From Cytobacillus oceanisediminis (GTDB lineage Bacteria > Bacillota > Bacilli > Bacillales > Cytobacillaceae), in assembly GCF_007830235.1 (NCBI RefSeq), contig NZ_VLKI01000001.1:180464-244463 (forward strand): DNA of 64,000 bases, written 5' to 3'. A model generated the notes under the pieces. That model was not told where the DNA came from, searched no databases, and worked only from the letters and a program-made list of their open reading frames with translations. Shown one piece after another: positions 53,444 to 61,656 of the stretch. Made by a program: the position numbers and the translations under genes. Each line of letters begins with the position of its first letter. Position 1 is the first letter of the stretch.

Positions 53444-54619
53444 TTAAGCGATCACGATTTTCAACTTTTCTTTTATTCTATTAACAGCTTCGTATAATCT
53501 TTCATTCGGTACGGAAAGAGAAATGCGGAAATAACCTTCCCCTGAGGGGCCAAAAGCATTGCCGGGTGTCAGGATCACACCGGTCTGCTCCATAACGCTG
53601 CTGACAAATCCAGCCGATGTATAACCGGTTGGAACAGGCGCCCATATGAAGAAACTCCCTTTTGGCGGGCTGACCTCCACTCCTATGGTTTTCAACCCCT
53701 CCAGCATCACAGTCTTGCGTTCCTTATAGATTTTGTTATGCTTTGCAATACAGCTTTGGTCACTGTTTAATGCAAACGCTGCTGCTTTTTGAATAGGTGT
53801 TAGCTGCCCTGTGTCCGTATTGCTTTTATAAATTGAAAGCGCTTTAATAATATTCTTGTTGCCAACCACATATCCGATTCTGAACCCTGTCATGTTATAC
53901 GTTTTTGATAGGGATCCGAATTCTACAGCTAAATCCTTTGCCCCCTCGACTTCCAGGATGCTCGGTGCTTTATAGCCGTCAAAAGTGACCATATTATAGG
54001 CCGAATCATGGGCAATCGGTATATTATGCTTTCGGGAAAATTCCACAGCCTCATTGAAGAATTCGACATCAACTGTAGCAGAAGTTGGATTCCCTGGATA
54101 ATTCAAAAACATAAGCTTTGCCTCACTCAGGATTTTTGCTGGAATAGCATGTAAATCAGGCTTAAAATCCGTTTCCTTTAACATTGGCATATTGTAGTAC
54201 TGCCCATTTGCCAGGAGTGTTGCCATCCGGTACACAGGATAACTCGGATCAGGAACAAGCACATAGTCACCAGGATCAATGAGGGTTGGCACTATGTGGG
54301 CAATCCCCTCTTTTGAACCAATTAATGCAAGCACCTCCGTATCCGGGTCGAGCTTTACTTGATACTGCCTCCAATAGAAATTGGCAACAGCTTGTTTAAA
54401 CTCCGTGCATCCTACAAAGCTGGGATATTTTAAATTCTTGGGGTCTTTCGTCTCTTCAACCAGCTTATCAATAATGTGTTTAGGCGTTGGCAAATCCGGG
54501 TCCCCAATCCCTAAATCGATGATATTTACCCCAGCTTTCATCATTTTTTCCTTTTTCTTATTAATTTCTGCAAATAAATAAGGAGGGATTTGACCAATTC
54601 TATTCGATTGAAAATTCAC
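53444..54619 (-). CDS. Class I/II aminotransferase (DapL/PatA-like)
   Basis: A 391-residue PLP enzyme beginning at GTG with AGGTGAG upstream. It has NIIDLGIGDPDLPTPKHIID (near 33), FLNYPGNPTSATVDVEFFNE (near 170), the PLP lysine in EFGSLSKTYNMTGFRIGYV (near 236) and the C-terminal ALTPGNAFGPSGEGYFRIS-like phosphate-end motif. The best match is the LL-diaminopimelate aminotransferase-like group, many of which are in fact broad aminotransferases. The coupled aldehyde dehydrogenase argues for a catabolic role here, not lysine synthesis. Confidence 0.82.
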   Translation of the reverse strand: MNFQSNRIGQIPPYLFAEINKKKEKMMKAGVNIIDLGIGDPDLPTPKHIIDKLVEETKDPKNLKYPSFVGCTEFKQAVANFYWRQYQVKLDPDTEVLALIGSKEGIAHIVPTLIDPGDYVLVPDPSYPVYRMATLLANGQYYNMPMLKETDFKPDLHAIPAKILSEAKLMFLNYPGNPTSATVDVEFFNEAVEFSRKHNIPIAHDSAYNMVTFDGYKAPSILEVEGAKDLAVEFGSLSKTYNMTGFRIGYVVGNKNIIKALSIYKSNTDTGQLTPIQKAAAFALNSDQSCIAKHNKIYKERKTVMLEGLKTIGVEVSPPKGSFFIWAPVPTGYTSAGFVSSVMEQTGVILTPGNAFGPSGEGYFRISLSVPNERLYEAVNRIKEKLKIVIA

Positions 54620-55024
54620 AAACTCACCTGCCTAACAATAAATTTTCATATATTCAGAAAATTCATACTCTGTATTTATAATTTACTGCTTTTACATGCA
54701 AATCACTATGGTTGATTTGAACAAAAATAATAGCTATTTACATTTATATTCCGTATGATTTTTACAAATTAAATAATTTATTAATGTTAAGCTGATGATT
54801 TAAGACATATAAAAAGTGCTTTTGGCAATTAAAAAATGCTGGTTATGGCAGTATGTTTTTTGAATGTAAAAAGCCGAAAATATGCAAGAAATGAATAAAA
54901 ACTTGCATATTTTCGGCATATTCTTAATTTGTGATATTAAACGAAAGCACCCAGTTAGTTGAACAAGACAATAAAATAACTTTTATAGTAAAATATTAGT
55001 ATTTACAAAAGGAGCCTCATTCTT
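54620..55024. other. Divergent promoter gap with a perfect hairpin
   Basis: About 405 bases. Both promoters must be here, but none is clear. The only strong element is a 16-bp inverted repeat at 54873-54917 (listed separately). Confidence 0.45.
54873..54917. terminator. Perfect 16-bp hairpin
   Basis: GCCGAAAATATGCAAG and CTTGCATATTTTCGGC with a 13-base loop. It lacks a clean U-run and lies between divergent genes, so it may be an operator or RNA element rather than a terminator. Confidence 0.6.
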
Positions 55025-55645
55025 ATGAATATTTTAATTTTAGGTGCAACTGGACGAGTTGGAAGTCAAATAGTTACTTATGCCCTTCATGACAGACATC
55101 ATGTTACTGTATTAGTTCGCACTCCAGAAAAGATTCAAATAAATAATGAAAATTTAACCATTGTTCAAGGGAATGTTTTAAACAAAGATGATATCGTAGA
55201 TGTAATGCATGGGATTGATGTAGTTATTAGTGCACTAAATACTGATGGCACAACCACTCTATCAGAAAGTATGCCACTTATTATCGAAGCAATGGAAAAT
55301 GAAGGTATAAAACGAATAATAACTATAGGAACTGCGGGTATCCTGCAAAGTAGAACCACGCCAAATTCTCTGCGTTTTCAATCAAGTGAATCAAAGCAGA
55401 AGTCAACCCGTGCAGCGAAAGAACATCATAAAGTTTACGATATGCTCAAACAATCAACCCTCGAATGGACGATTGTCTGTCCTACGTACTTGCCGGATGG
55501 TGAAAGGGTAGGTAAATATCGAATAGACCGAAATTTTTTGCCGGAGGGTGGAGCTGAAATATCCGTACCGGATACAGCAGAATTTACTTTTAAACAGATA
55601 AAAGCAAGCGTTTATATAAAATCGCGTGTAGGTATCGCCTACTAA
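55025..55645 (+). CDS. NAD(P)-binding NmrA-like/atypical SDR protein
   Basis: A 206-residue Rossmann protein. MNILILGATGRVGSQIVTYA carries the GATGRVG dinucleotide motif. VLNKDDIVDVMHGIDVVISA (near 57) and LEWTIVCPTYLPDGERVGKY (near 140) fit the YwnB/biliverdin-reductase-like atypical SDRs. The catalytic Tyr-Lys pair is absent, so a redox-sensing or reductase role is open. AAAGGAG precedes the ATG. Confidence 0.85.
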   Translation: MNILILGATGRVGSQIVTYALHDRHHVTVLVRTPEKIQINNENLTIVQGNVLNKDDIVDVMHGIDVVISALNTDGTTTLSESMPLIIEAMENEGIKRIITIGTAGILQSRTTPNSLRFQSSESKQKSTRAAKEHHKVYDMLKQSTLEWTIVCPTYLPDGERVGKYRIDRNFLPEGGAEISVPDTAEFTFKQIKASVYIKSRVGIAY

Positions 55646-55664
55646 TAATATTCTTATACTACTT

Positions 55665-55973
55665 TCATATTGCCAGCCTAGTATGAACGAACCCGCTGTA
55701 ACGATGCTTCTTCACAATGATGTCATTCGGCTGCGGTGCAACTTCGTAAAATTCCACTCCCCAGCTCCCCGTCTGGCAAATCGGGTTGACACCATCCGGA
55801 AAGCGGGAAAGCCAAACCTCGGCATCAGTCGCCTTCTCATGATTCGTCTGCAGAAAAATGATTGGAACAGAGTGCTCTCTTGCCGCATAAACAAGCTGCG
55901 CAAACTCGGCATCATTTTTTTGACCGCGCTGACGTCGCTTCTGCTTTTGGCAATCGCTCCACTGTTCTTTACT
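55665..55973 (-). pseudogene. Isochorismatase-family fragment
   Basis: A minus-strand frame of about 100 codons without start encodes FAQLVYAAREHSVPIIFLQT then NHEKATDAEVWLSRFPDGVN, CQTGSWGVEFYEVAPQPNDI and IVKKHRYSGF. This is the central part of a cysteine-hydrolase (isochorismatase) fold. The N-terminal catalytic Asp strand and the catalytic Cys region are missing, a TAG precedes it, and it is joined to unrelated sequence at both ends. Confidence 0.75.
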
Positions 55974-56079
55974 CTACCTGCTGCAATGGGCTGCTTCAGC
56001 GAGATGCAGTCCTGCATGCCGAAGTAAAGAATTGCCGTGTGAAAAACCACTTAAATCTCCTGCTTCCCCTAAAATACCA

Positions 56080-56361
56080 GCTCGCGCCATATACATAAAT
56101 GCCATCGACCCAAAAACAAGCCGATTCCTGATCGATAAAAATCGGCCATATTTTAAAATCGTACAAAGCATTATTCAGGAAGGACAAGAAACAGGTGAGT
56201 TTAAAAAGGGACAAACCCCCGATCGAATCACTGATTTAGTCACTCGGAATGTCAGAGGCTCTTTATATGACTGGTGCCTTCATGACGATGGTGAATATGA
56301 CCTTGTAGAAGAAACACTTGATGTAATGAAGCTTATACTATTTGGATTAAAAAATTCTTAG
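56080..56361 (+). pseudogene. TetR-family regulator, C-terminal fragment
   Basis: The end of a rightward frame reads NAIDPKTSRFLIDKNRPYFK then IVQSIIQEGQETGEFKKGQT and a C-terminal LDVMKLILFGLKNS, a typical TetR ligand-domain end. No helix-turn-helix precedes it; upstream codons read as junk over the truncated isochorismatase piece. The frame's first ATG (56032) has no ribosome site. Confidence 0.7.
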
Positions 56362-56371
56362 CTACCTAAAA

Positions 56372-56413
56372 ACTTAAACCTTGCCTCTGTACGTAAAAGA
56401 GACAAGGTTTAAG
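56372..56413 (+). terminator. Rho-independent terminator
   Basis: ACTTAAACCTTG and CAAGGTTTAAGT close a long stem, then TTTTTTTTG; it survives from the decayed TetR gene. Confidence 0.85.
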
Positions 56414-56664
56414 TTTTTTTTGTTAAGACTAATTAAATACTATATTTAAAAAATCATTCTTAAGATAATGTTAATGATACTGTTTTTCTTTTTTGGGTCA
56501 ATTTCTGTAAATAATATTCTGTTTTTGGGTCTGGTGTTGTTTCTTAATAAAACTTTTCCATAAACCTCTCCCTTTAAGTGAAATTCGCTCGAATCCTCGG
56601 GATATAACGAGTGTTTTTTTGTAAATAATATGATTGTTAAAGCAATAAATTGAGGAGGATTTGT

Positions 56665-56823
56665 ATGCAACAGGATCAACAAGCTAAAGAGAATTTGGGT
56701 TCTATTATGAAACCACAATTTTCCGGAACTGATGCACAAAAAGTAAAACAAGAAATTCAAAAAGATGTAAGCGAAGGACAAGGTGCAATGACTTCCAGAG
56801 AGGCAGGAGCAATGAAAGATTGA
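56665..56823 (+). CDS. 52-residue small hydrophilic protein
   Basis: GAGGAGG lies seven bases before the ATG. The product is MQQDQQAKENLGSIMKPQFS then GTDAQKVKQEIQKDVSEGQG and AMTSREAGAMKD. It is Gln/Lys/Gly-rich and unstructured in look, with no Cys or Trp, somewhat like small acid-soluble or other spore proteins of Bacilli. A named family is not recognised. A terminator follows about 48 bases after the stop. Confidence 0.72.
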   Translation: MQQDQQAKENLGSIMKPQFSGTDAQKVKQEIQKDVSEGQGAMTSREAGAMKD

Positions 56824-56870
56824 AAAACCGGGAGTGGATGACTTCTGGGAATTACGCTTTTCGTAAAAAC

Positions 56871-56899
56871 GCGGCTGTCCCAATTGATGGGGCAGCCGC
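56871..56899. terminator. Bidirectional terminator
   Basis: GCGGCTG-CCC and GGG-CAGCCGC around a 7-base loop, with AAAAAC on the left and AAAAG on the right; between convergent genes. Confidence 0.7.
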
Positions 56900-56906
56900 A
56901 AAAGTC

Positions 56907-58547
56907 CTACAAGATCATTCCGATTGAAACCTGTTTTGGATTCATTTTCATTTCTATAATGATTGGCCGTTCATTTTCTCTAAGAGCTTCCTTAAAAGCT
57001 GAACGGAAACTCTCAGCTGAATCTGCAGTAACGCCAATGGCCCCCATTGCTTCAGCCAGCTTCGTATAGTTAACATCTGAAAGTTCGGTTCCGATCACAC
57101 GATCAGGATACACTCTTTCCTGATGCATCCGAATGGTTCCATAAGAGGAATTATTAAATAAAAGGACAATAACGGGTATATGATTTCGTACTGCCGTTTC
57201 AATTTCCTGCAGGGTCATCATGAACCCGCCATCTCCTGCAAAGACAACCACCGGCCGTTCAGGATATGCTATCTTCGCTCCAACACCAGCGGGAAATCCA
57301 TAGCCCATTGCTCCCGATGTAGGAGCTGCGTAAGATTTTTTGCCTGTAAAGCTATGGAAATTTTGCAGCCAGGTAGCAAAGTTCCCTGCATCATTCGTAA
57401 TAATAGCCTCTTTTGGACAAAGCTCATTAAATGCCTGAATCACTTCTTTATAGCCGATTGACCAAGGGGCTTCCTCAATCTCATCCATTCGTGATGATTG
57501 AATAAATACCTCTTTTCGCTCTTTAGTCCATGATGACCAGCGAGAAGAATCCCACACTTCCACTTCTTTATTAAGAGAGTCAAAAGCTGTTTTAGCATCC
57601 GCAACAAGCCCAAGAGCTGGAGGATAGACTTTGCCAAGGACATTTGCTTCAATATCAAGGTGAATTAACGTTTGTTCCGGGTTTATTAAGGAATAATCCT
57701 GTGTAGTGACTTCGGAGAGCCTGGTTCCAACTGCAAGGATCACATCAGCTTGGCGGACGGTTTCAATCTGAGAAGAAGGTGTACCTAAACCTAATTGCCC
57801 ACAATACATGGGATGATCATTAGACAGTACATCATGCCTCCTGAATGAAGCGACGACAGGGATGTTTGTTTTTTCAATAAAAGATTGCAGCGCCTCTTCA
57901 CCATCAGATAACTTAACCCCGCCTCCGGCAATGATTACCGGACGTTCAGCCTTCTTTAAATAAAATAAAATCTCTTCGGTTTGTTCTTTTGAAAGAGCCG
58001 GCTTTGGGACCTGAGTGCCAGCTGCGAAATTCATGTCAGCCACCTTAGGCAGCACGTCTTCTGGCAGTGATACAACCACAGGTCCAGGGCGTCCTGTCTG
58101 TGCAATCCTAAAGGCCCTCTGAACAAGCTCAGGTGTCCGTTCCGGATCTCGAATTTCCACTCCCCATTTGGTTACCTGCTCGAGAAAACGATCAAGCTCC
58201 ATTTCCTGAAAGCCTTCACGCCCTCGAAATTTTGTATGAACCTGCCCAAGAAAAATCACCATTGGAGTGGAATCCTGATAAGCTGTATGAATTCCAATAG
58301 AAAGGTTGGCTGCTCCAACCCCCCGGGTGGCCATCACAACTGCAGGCTTATTCGATGTTTTCCCATAACCCTCAGCCATAAATGCTGCTCCACCTTCATG
58401 GCGGTTTGAGATTAACTCTATATCTTTTTCTTCATAGATTGCATCCATTAATGGCAGGTAGCTTTCCCCGGGTACACAAAATACATGCTTGACATTTTCA
58501 CGCTTCATACATTCAACAATAGCTTGAGCACTCGTCATTTTCACCAT
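56907..58547 (-). CDS. Thiamine-diphosphate-dependent enzyme (acetolactate synthase-like)
   Basis: About 546 residues. The N-terminal domain has VFCVPGESYLPLMDAIYEE and the catalytic Glu in SNRHEGGAAFMAEGYGK (near 50). The central domain has VIIAGGGVKLSDGEEALQSF (near 195), and the C-terminal domain carries the ThDP motif GDGGFMMTLQEIETAVRNHI to LLFNNSSYG (near 430-465). It belongs to the AHAS/glyoxylate carboligase/benzoylformate decarboxylase superfamily; true function unknown. GGTGGAG fits the ATG at 58547. It lies directly downstream of an iclR-type regulator, so an acid decarboxylase or carboligase in catabolism is likely. Confidence 0.85.
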   Translation of the reverse strand: MVKMTSAQAIVECMKRENVKHVFCVPGESYLPLMDAIYEEKDIELISNRHEGGAAFMAEGYGKTSNKPAVVMATRGVGAANLSIGIHTAYQDSTPMVIFLGQVHTKFRGREGFQEMELDRFLEQVTKWGVEIRDPERTPELVQRAFRIAQTGRPGPVVVSLPEDVLPKVADMNFAAGTQVPKPALSKEQTEEILFYLKKAERPVIIAGGGVKLSDGEEALQSFIEKTNIPVVASFRRHDVLSNDHPMYCGQLGLGTPSSQIETVRQADVILAVGTRLSEVTTQDYSLINPEQTLIHLDIEANVLGKVYPPALGLVADAKTAFDSLNKEVEVWDSSRWSSWTKERKEVFIQSSRMDEIEEAPWSIGYKEVIQAFNELCPKEAIITNDAGNFATWLQNFHSFTGKKSYAAPTSGAMGYGFPAGVGAKIAYPERPVVVFAGDGGFMMTLQEIETAVRNHIPVIVLLFNNSSYGTIRMHQERVYPDRVIGTELSDVNYTKLAEAMGAIGVTADSAESFRSAFKEALRENERPIIIEMKMNPKQVSIGMIL

Positions 58548-58652
58548 TACAAACTCCACCTTTCAATTGGAAACCTATTAAGATATCAGATTGATGATCC
58601 ATTTTTTTCTGTCCATAATTGAAGCAGTAATTTTTAGGCTCTTTTCACATAC

Positions 58653-58667
58653 TGAAATGACATTTCA
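58653..58667. promoter_or_regulatory. Palindromic operator candidate upstream of the ThDP enzyme
   Basis: TGAAATGACATTTCA, a perfect 7+1+7 palindrome about 105 bases before the ThDP enzyme start. It is nearly repeated upstream of the IclR gene at 59532-59546. Confidence 0.65.
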
Positions 58668-58704
58668 TTATATAAAGAAGTTTAGTTAAATATGACTGTC
58701 CTAT

Positions 58705-59481
58705 TCATAAAAATCCCCTAAAGCCTAAGTCCTCGGATATAGCCTGAGCGGCTTTTTGTGTTTTTTCAAGAATTTCACTTCTTCTTCCATCTGAAAACCG
58801 CATGCTTGGACCCGTTACGCCAAGAGCTCCAACTACCTCTCCGGAGAAGTCCCGAATAGGAAAGGAGAAGCCTACTGTATCAGGATCCTGTTCACCTAAA
58901 CTCTCAGCAAAGCCTTGTTGTCTAATAGTCTCGAGTTCCTGGTATAACTTTTTTTCATTGGTGATCGTATAAGGTGTGAATTCTTCGAATTTCATCCGGC
59001 TGATAATTTCTTTTTGCCTCGTTTTTGGGAGGAAAGCCAGTAAGAGCTTTGGGCCTGAACCAGCGAATAAAGGCATTCTTTTGCCAACTCTCGTATAAAG
59101 TCTTATGGCCTGGTTGCTTTCTACCTTTTCGATATAGATTGCCTCTTCTCCCTCGCAAACTGAAAGGTGGACGACTTCATTGATCTCTTTGCATAAAGCT
59201 TTCATATGATCAAATGCCGCCTGCCGAAGTTCCAAGTCCTCGCTGACAAGGTTACCTAATTCAAGAAGCTTGAGACCCAGACGGTAGCGTATATCATGTT
59301 CTGATTTTTTAATTTTGCGCAGGAATCCCCCCTCTTCAAGAGAAGCAAGCAGACGATAGGCAGTGGCCTTTGGCATTCCAGTCATTTCATAAATTTCTTG
59401 AAGGGATATCTCGGGCCTTTTCTCAGAGAAAAGAGTTAGTAATTTTAATGCTTTCGTAACACTCTGATTCACGTCATTCAT
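58705..59481 (-). CDS. IclR-family transcriptional regulator
   Basis: About 258 residues. The N-terminal winged helix reads SVTKALKLLTLFSEKRPEIS then LQEIYEMTGMPKATAYRLLA. The IclR effector domain follows (VHLSVCEGEEAIYIEKVESN, then PLFAGSGPKLLLAFLP). The late part reads GFSFPIRDFSGEVVGALGVT. I start at ATG 59481 (MNDVNQS); GTG at 59472 is an alternative with better AGAAGG spacing. A longer frame to 59577 would run through the operator candidate. It probably represses itself and the ThDP enzyme gene. Confidence 0.85.
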   Translation of the reverse strand: MNDVNQSVTKALKLLTLFSEKRPEISLQEIYEMTGMPKATAYRLLASLEEGGFLRKIKKSEHDIRYRLGLKLLELGNLVSEDLELRQAAFDHMKALCKEINEVVHLSVCEGEEAIYIEKVESNQAIRLYTRVGKRMPLFAGSGPKLLLAFLPKTRQKEIISRMKFEEFTPYTITNEKKLYQELETIRQQGFAESLGEQDPDTVGFSFPIRDFSGEVVGALGVTGPSMRFSDGRRSEILEKTQKAAQAISEDLGFRGFL

Positions 59482-59531
59482 CCTTCTTTCATTCAGGCGG
59501 TTATAACGTAACACTTTTACGTTTCGCATAT

Positions 59532-59546
59532 TGAAATGACATTTTA
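59532..59546. promoter_or_regulatory. Palindromic operator candidate upstream of iclR
   Basis: TGAAATGACATTTTA, the same palindrome as 58653-58667 with one base changed, about 50 bases before the regulator start. It fits autoregulation. Confidence 0.6.
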
Positions 59547-59685
59547 TTTTATATTCCTTAAGTAAGCATAATGGCAAATTTTAAAAAAATCAATATAATT
59601 AACAGAATTTTTATAAAATTATAAACTATTTATTGAAATACTATTTTTAATAGAGCCAAATAGATTGTTTAATCTATATAAAAAA

Positions 59686-59723
59686 AGACCTTGTTTAATT
59701 CTTCAGCCAGAATAACAAGGTCT
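59686..59723 (-). terminator. Terminator of the DUF1904 gene
   Basis: AGACCTTGTT and AACAAGGTCT form a 10-bp stem; the minus strand continues TTTTTTATATAG. Confidence 0.85.
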
Positions 59724-59744
59724 CTTATATACTTATTTAGGTGT

Positions 59745-60080
59745 TTATTCTTCCGCAAAACTCTTCCCATTTAAATAATAGTCAGCCTCCAAAAATGCAG
59801 TAAATGCTACTTCTATTTCTGGAACACCAAGTGACTGGACATGTTTCGTAACAGCCTTCGCAAATTGGTTTTGAATATCTTTTCCCCTATCGAACCACTT
59901 TACTTCTATAAATGGATAAGCTGGCACTTCATTTTGGTTAAACACGAAAGTTGATTGTACTACTTCCAAAGTGAAGTTTTCTTCTCCGCAGGCACATAAT
60001 TCTGCTAACTCTTTTATTAGAGGGACACTTATTTCTTTTGTCTGATCAACTGAAATTCCCCTTAAGAATAAATGTGGCAT
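59745..60080 (-). CDS. DUF1904-family (tautomerase-like) protein
   Basis: A 111-residue protein: MPHLFLRGISVDQTKEISVP then LIKELAELCACGEENFTLEV, and VPAYPFIEVKWFDRGKDIQN. This is the DUF1904 pattern, related by fold to the MIF/tautomerases. GGAGG lies eight bases before the ATG at 60080; a longer frame to 60128 has no such site. It is a single gene with its own terminator. Activity unknown. Confidence 0.82.
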   Translation of the reverse strand: MPHLFLRGISVDQTKEISVPLIKELAELCACGEENFTLEVVQSTFVFNQNEVPAYPFIEVKWFDRGKDIQNQFAKAVTKHVQSLGVPEIEVAFTAFLEADYYLNGKSFAEE

Positions 60081-60218
60081 TTTATTTCCTCCAAGTTGTG
60101 ACAATTTAGCTTTGTTAAAGGAAAGCATTTATATCAATTCTTCCTACTTTCAGCGAGTTGCATTCCCTTAACTTATCATCTAAAGATATAATATTATAAT
60201 TTAATAATATCTTCCATC

Positions 60219-61292
60219 CTAACCAAACCTGCTCAATGAATACCGGTCTATCGGGATAGATGTTTCCCCATCCAAGATCAATTCAGTTATAAGTGTCCCT
60301 ATTAAAGGGGATAGTGTCACACCGCTATGGGTGGCTGCCACATAAAGGTTTTCAAAACCGGGCACTTTCCCGAGGATCGGAAAGCCGTCTTCAGGCATGG
60401 CGCGAATCCCGGAGAAGGCACGAACAATTTTGGCTTTTCCTAATGCAGGAACATAGCGAACTGCCATATTAGCAGTTTCCTGGATAACATCGAGCGTTGT
60501 CGCTCGGTTAAACCCTGCCTGCTCCATGGAGTATCCCATTAGCACTTCACCATTGTTCGCCTGCCTTAGCCCGCTGATTGTAAAATTCAAGAATGGCTTC
60601 AATGGTTCGGATACAAGGATCTGCCCTCTTAACTGATTGACCGGAATCTTAATCCCAAGCATTTCCCCTAATTCCCGTGACCAGGTTCCGCCAGCCAGGA
60701 TGAGGTTTTTGCAAACATATGTGGCTTGATCAGAAACAACAATATATTTACCATCCTGCTTCTGAATCTCAGTTACTTTATTGTATGTTGAATAATGCAC
60801 TCCATTTTTTTTGGAAGCTCTCATATACATATCAATCAGCCGGAAGGGATTTACATTGCCATCAATGGAGCTGTATGTGGCTCCAGCGACTTCAGGGTTC
60901 ATGAAGGGTTCTTTTTCAAGGACCTTTTCCCTTGATAACACCTTAATTTTTATGCCGATTTTACGGTAGGATTCAGCAAGCTGCTTTGCTTTTTCCCGGT
61001 CGCTTTCATTGAAAAATGGCGAAAGTCCTCCAGTGCGCTTGTATTCAACATCACCTATTTTTTTAGACAAATATGGATAAAGTTCAGCGCTGTACATATT
61101 GAATTCCGCATACCAGGAAGGGGTCTTATTATGTACCCAAACCCAGGCCTGGGTAGATCCGGAAGTGCCTGACATGGGGTATTTTTTATCGAGCACAAGC
61201 ACGCCCTCTTTGTATCGTTCTGAAAGATGAAAGGCAATCCCGTTGCCTACTACGCCTCCTCCAATCACAATCGTTTCATAGCTTGTTTCCAC
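60219..61292 (-). CDS. DAO-family FAD subunit of a multi-subunit dehydrogenase (HcnC-like)
   Basis: A 357-residue flavoprotein from GTG, adjacent to the stop of the gene before it. It has ETIVIGGGVVGNGIAFHLSE (near 5), GSTQAWVWVHNKTPSWYAEF (near 45), LILAGGTWSRELGEMLGIKI (near 200) and SGIRAMPEDGFPILGKVPGF (near 298). It matches the beta subunit of HcnABC, opine oxidase and hydroxyproline or proline dehydrogenase complexes. The partner subunits follow upstream in the same operon. It probably oxidises an imino or N-substituted amino acid. Confidence 0.85.
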   Translation of the reverse strand: METSYETIVIGGGVVGNGIAFHLSERYKEGVLVLDKKYPMSGTSGSTQAWVWVHNKTPSWYAEFNMYSAELYPYLSKKIGDVEYKRTGGLSPFFNESDREKAKQLAESYRKIGIKIKVLSREKVLEKEPFMNPEVAGATYSSIDGNVNPFRLIDMYMRASKKNGVHYSTYNKVTEIQKQDGKYIVVSDQATYVCKNLILAGGTWSRELGEMLGIKIPVNQLRGQILVSEPLKPFLNFTISGLRQANNGEVLMGYSMEQAGFNRATTLDVIQETANMAVRYVPALGKAKIVRAFSGIRAMPEDGFPILGKVPGFENLYVAATHSGVTLSPLIGTLITELILDGETSIPIDRYSLSRFG

Positions 61293-61631
61293 TCATCTCA
61301 CCTTCCCGTCCTCTATTTCCACCTCATCCAGCACCGATTTGACGGCGGAAAAGGCTGTGCTGTTTGTTGCCAGTATTTCAAGCTTAATCGGAGATAGCGG
61401 CATCCGCATCCTTTGCAAAGGAATCTCCGAAAGGGGCAAGGCTGTATGCTCATGAATAATGTTTGCCACCAGTCCCGTACAGATCTTTGCCTGGCAGGGA
61501 CCCATTCCGCATCGAGTCAGCCTTTTAACGTCATCAAAGGTTCTGCCCCCATGCTCAATGACTTCTTCAACCTCTTCATAGCTGATTTCTTCACATCGAC
61601 ATATGATCGTTGTTTTATCCAACTTATTCAC
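61293..61631 (-). CDS. BFD-like [2Fe-2S] subunit
   Basis: A 112-residue protein with the four cysteines of a bacterioferritin-associated-ferredoxin-like site: IICRCEEISYEEVEEVIEHG (C-x-C, near 11) and TRCGMGPCQAKICTG (near 42). In many relatives this domain is fused to the end of the HcnB-type subunit; here it is a separate gene. The start is not secure: GTG at 61631 touches AGAAGG, so the TTG three codons later may be used. Confidence 0.85.
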   Translation of the reverse strand: MNKLDKTTIICRCEEISYEEVEEVIEHGGRTFDDVKRLTRCGMGPCQAKICTGLVANIIHEHTALPLSEIPLQRMRMPLSPIKLEILATNSTAFSAVKSVLDEVEIEDGKVR

Positions 61632-61656
61632 CTTCTAGTCTCTTTTTTCTATTAAA

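Noticed and set aside
56446-56901. 151-codon leftward frame opposite the small gene at 56665
   Set aside because: It is antisense to a gene with a strong ribosome site, crosses two terminators and has no domain.
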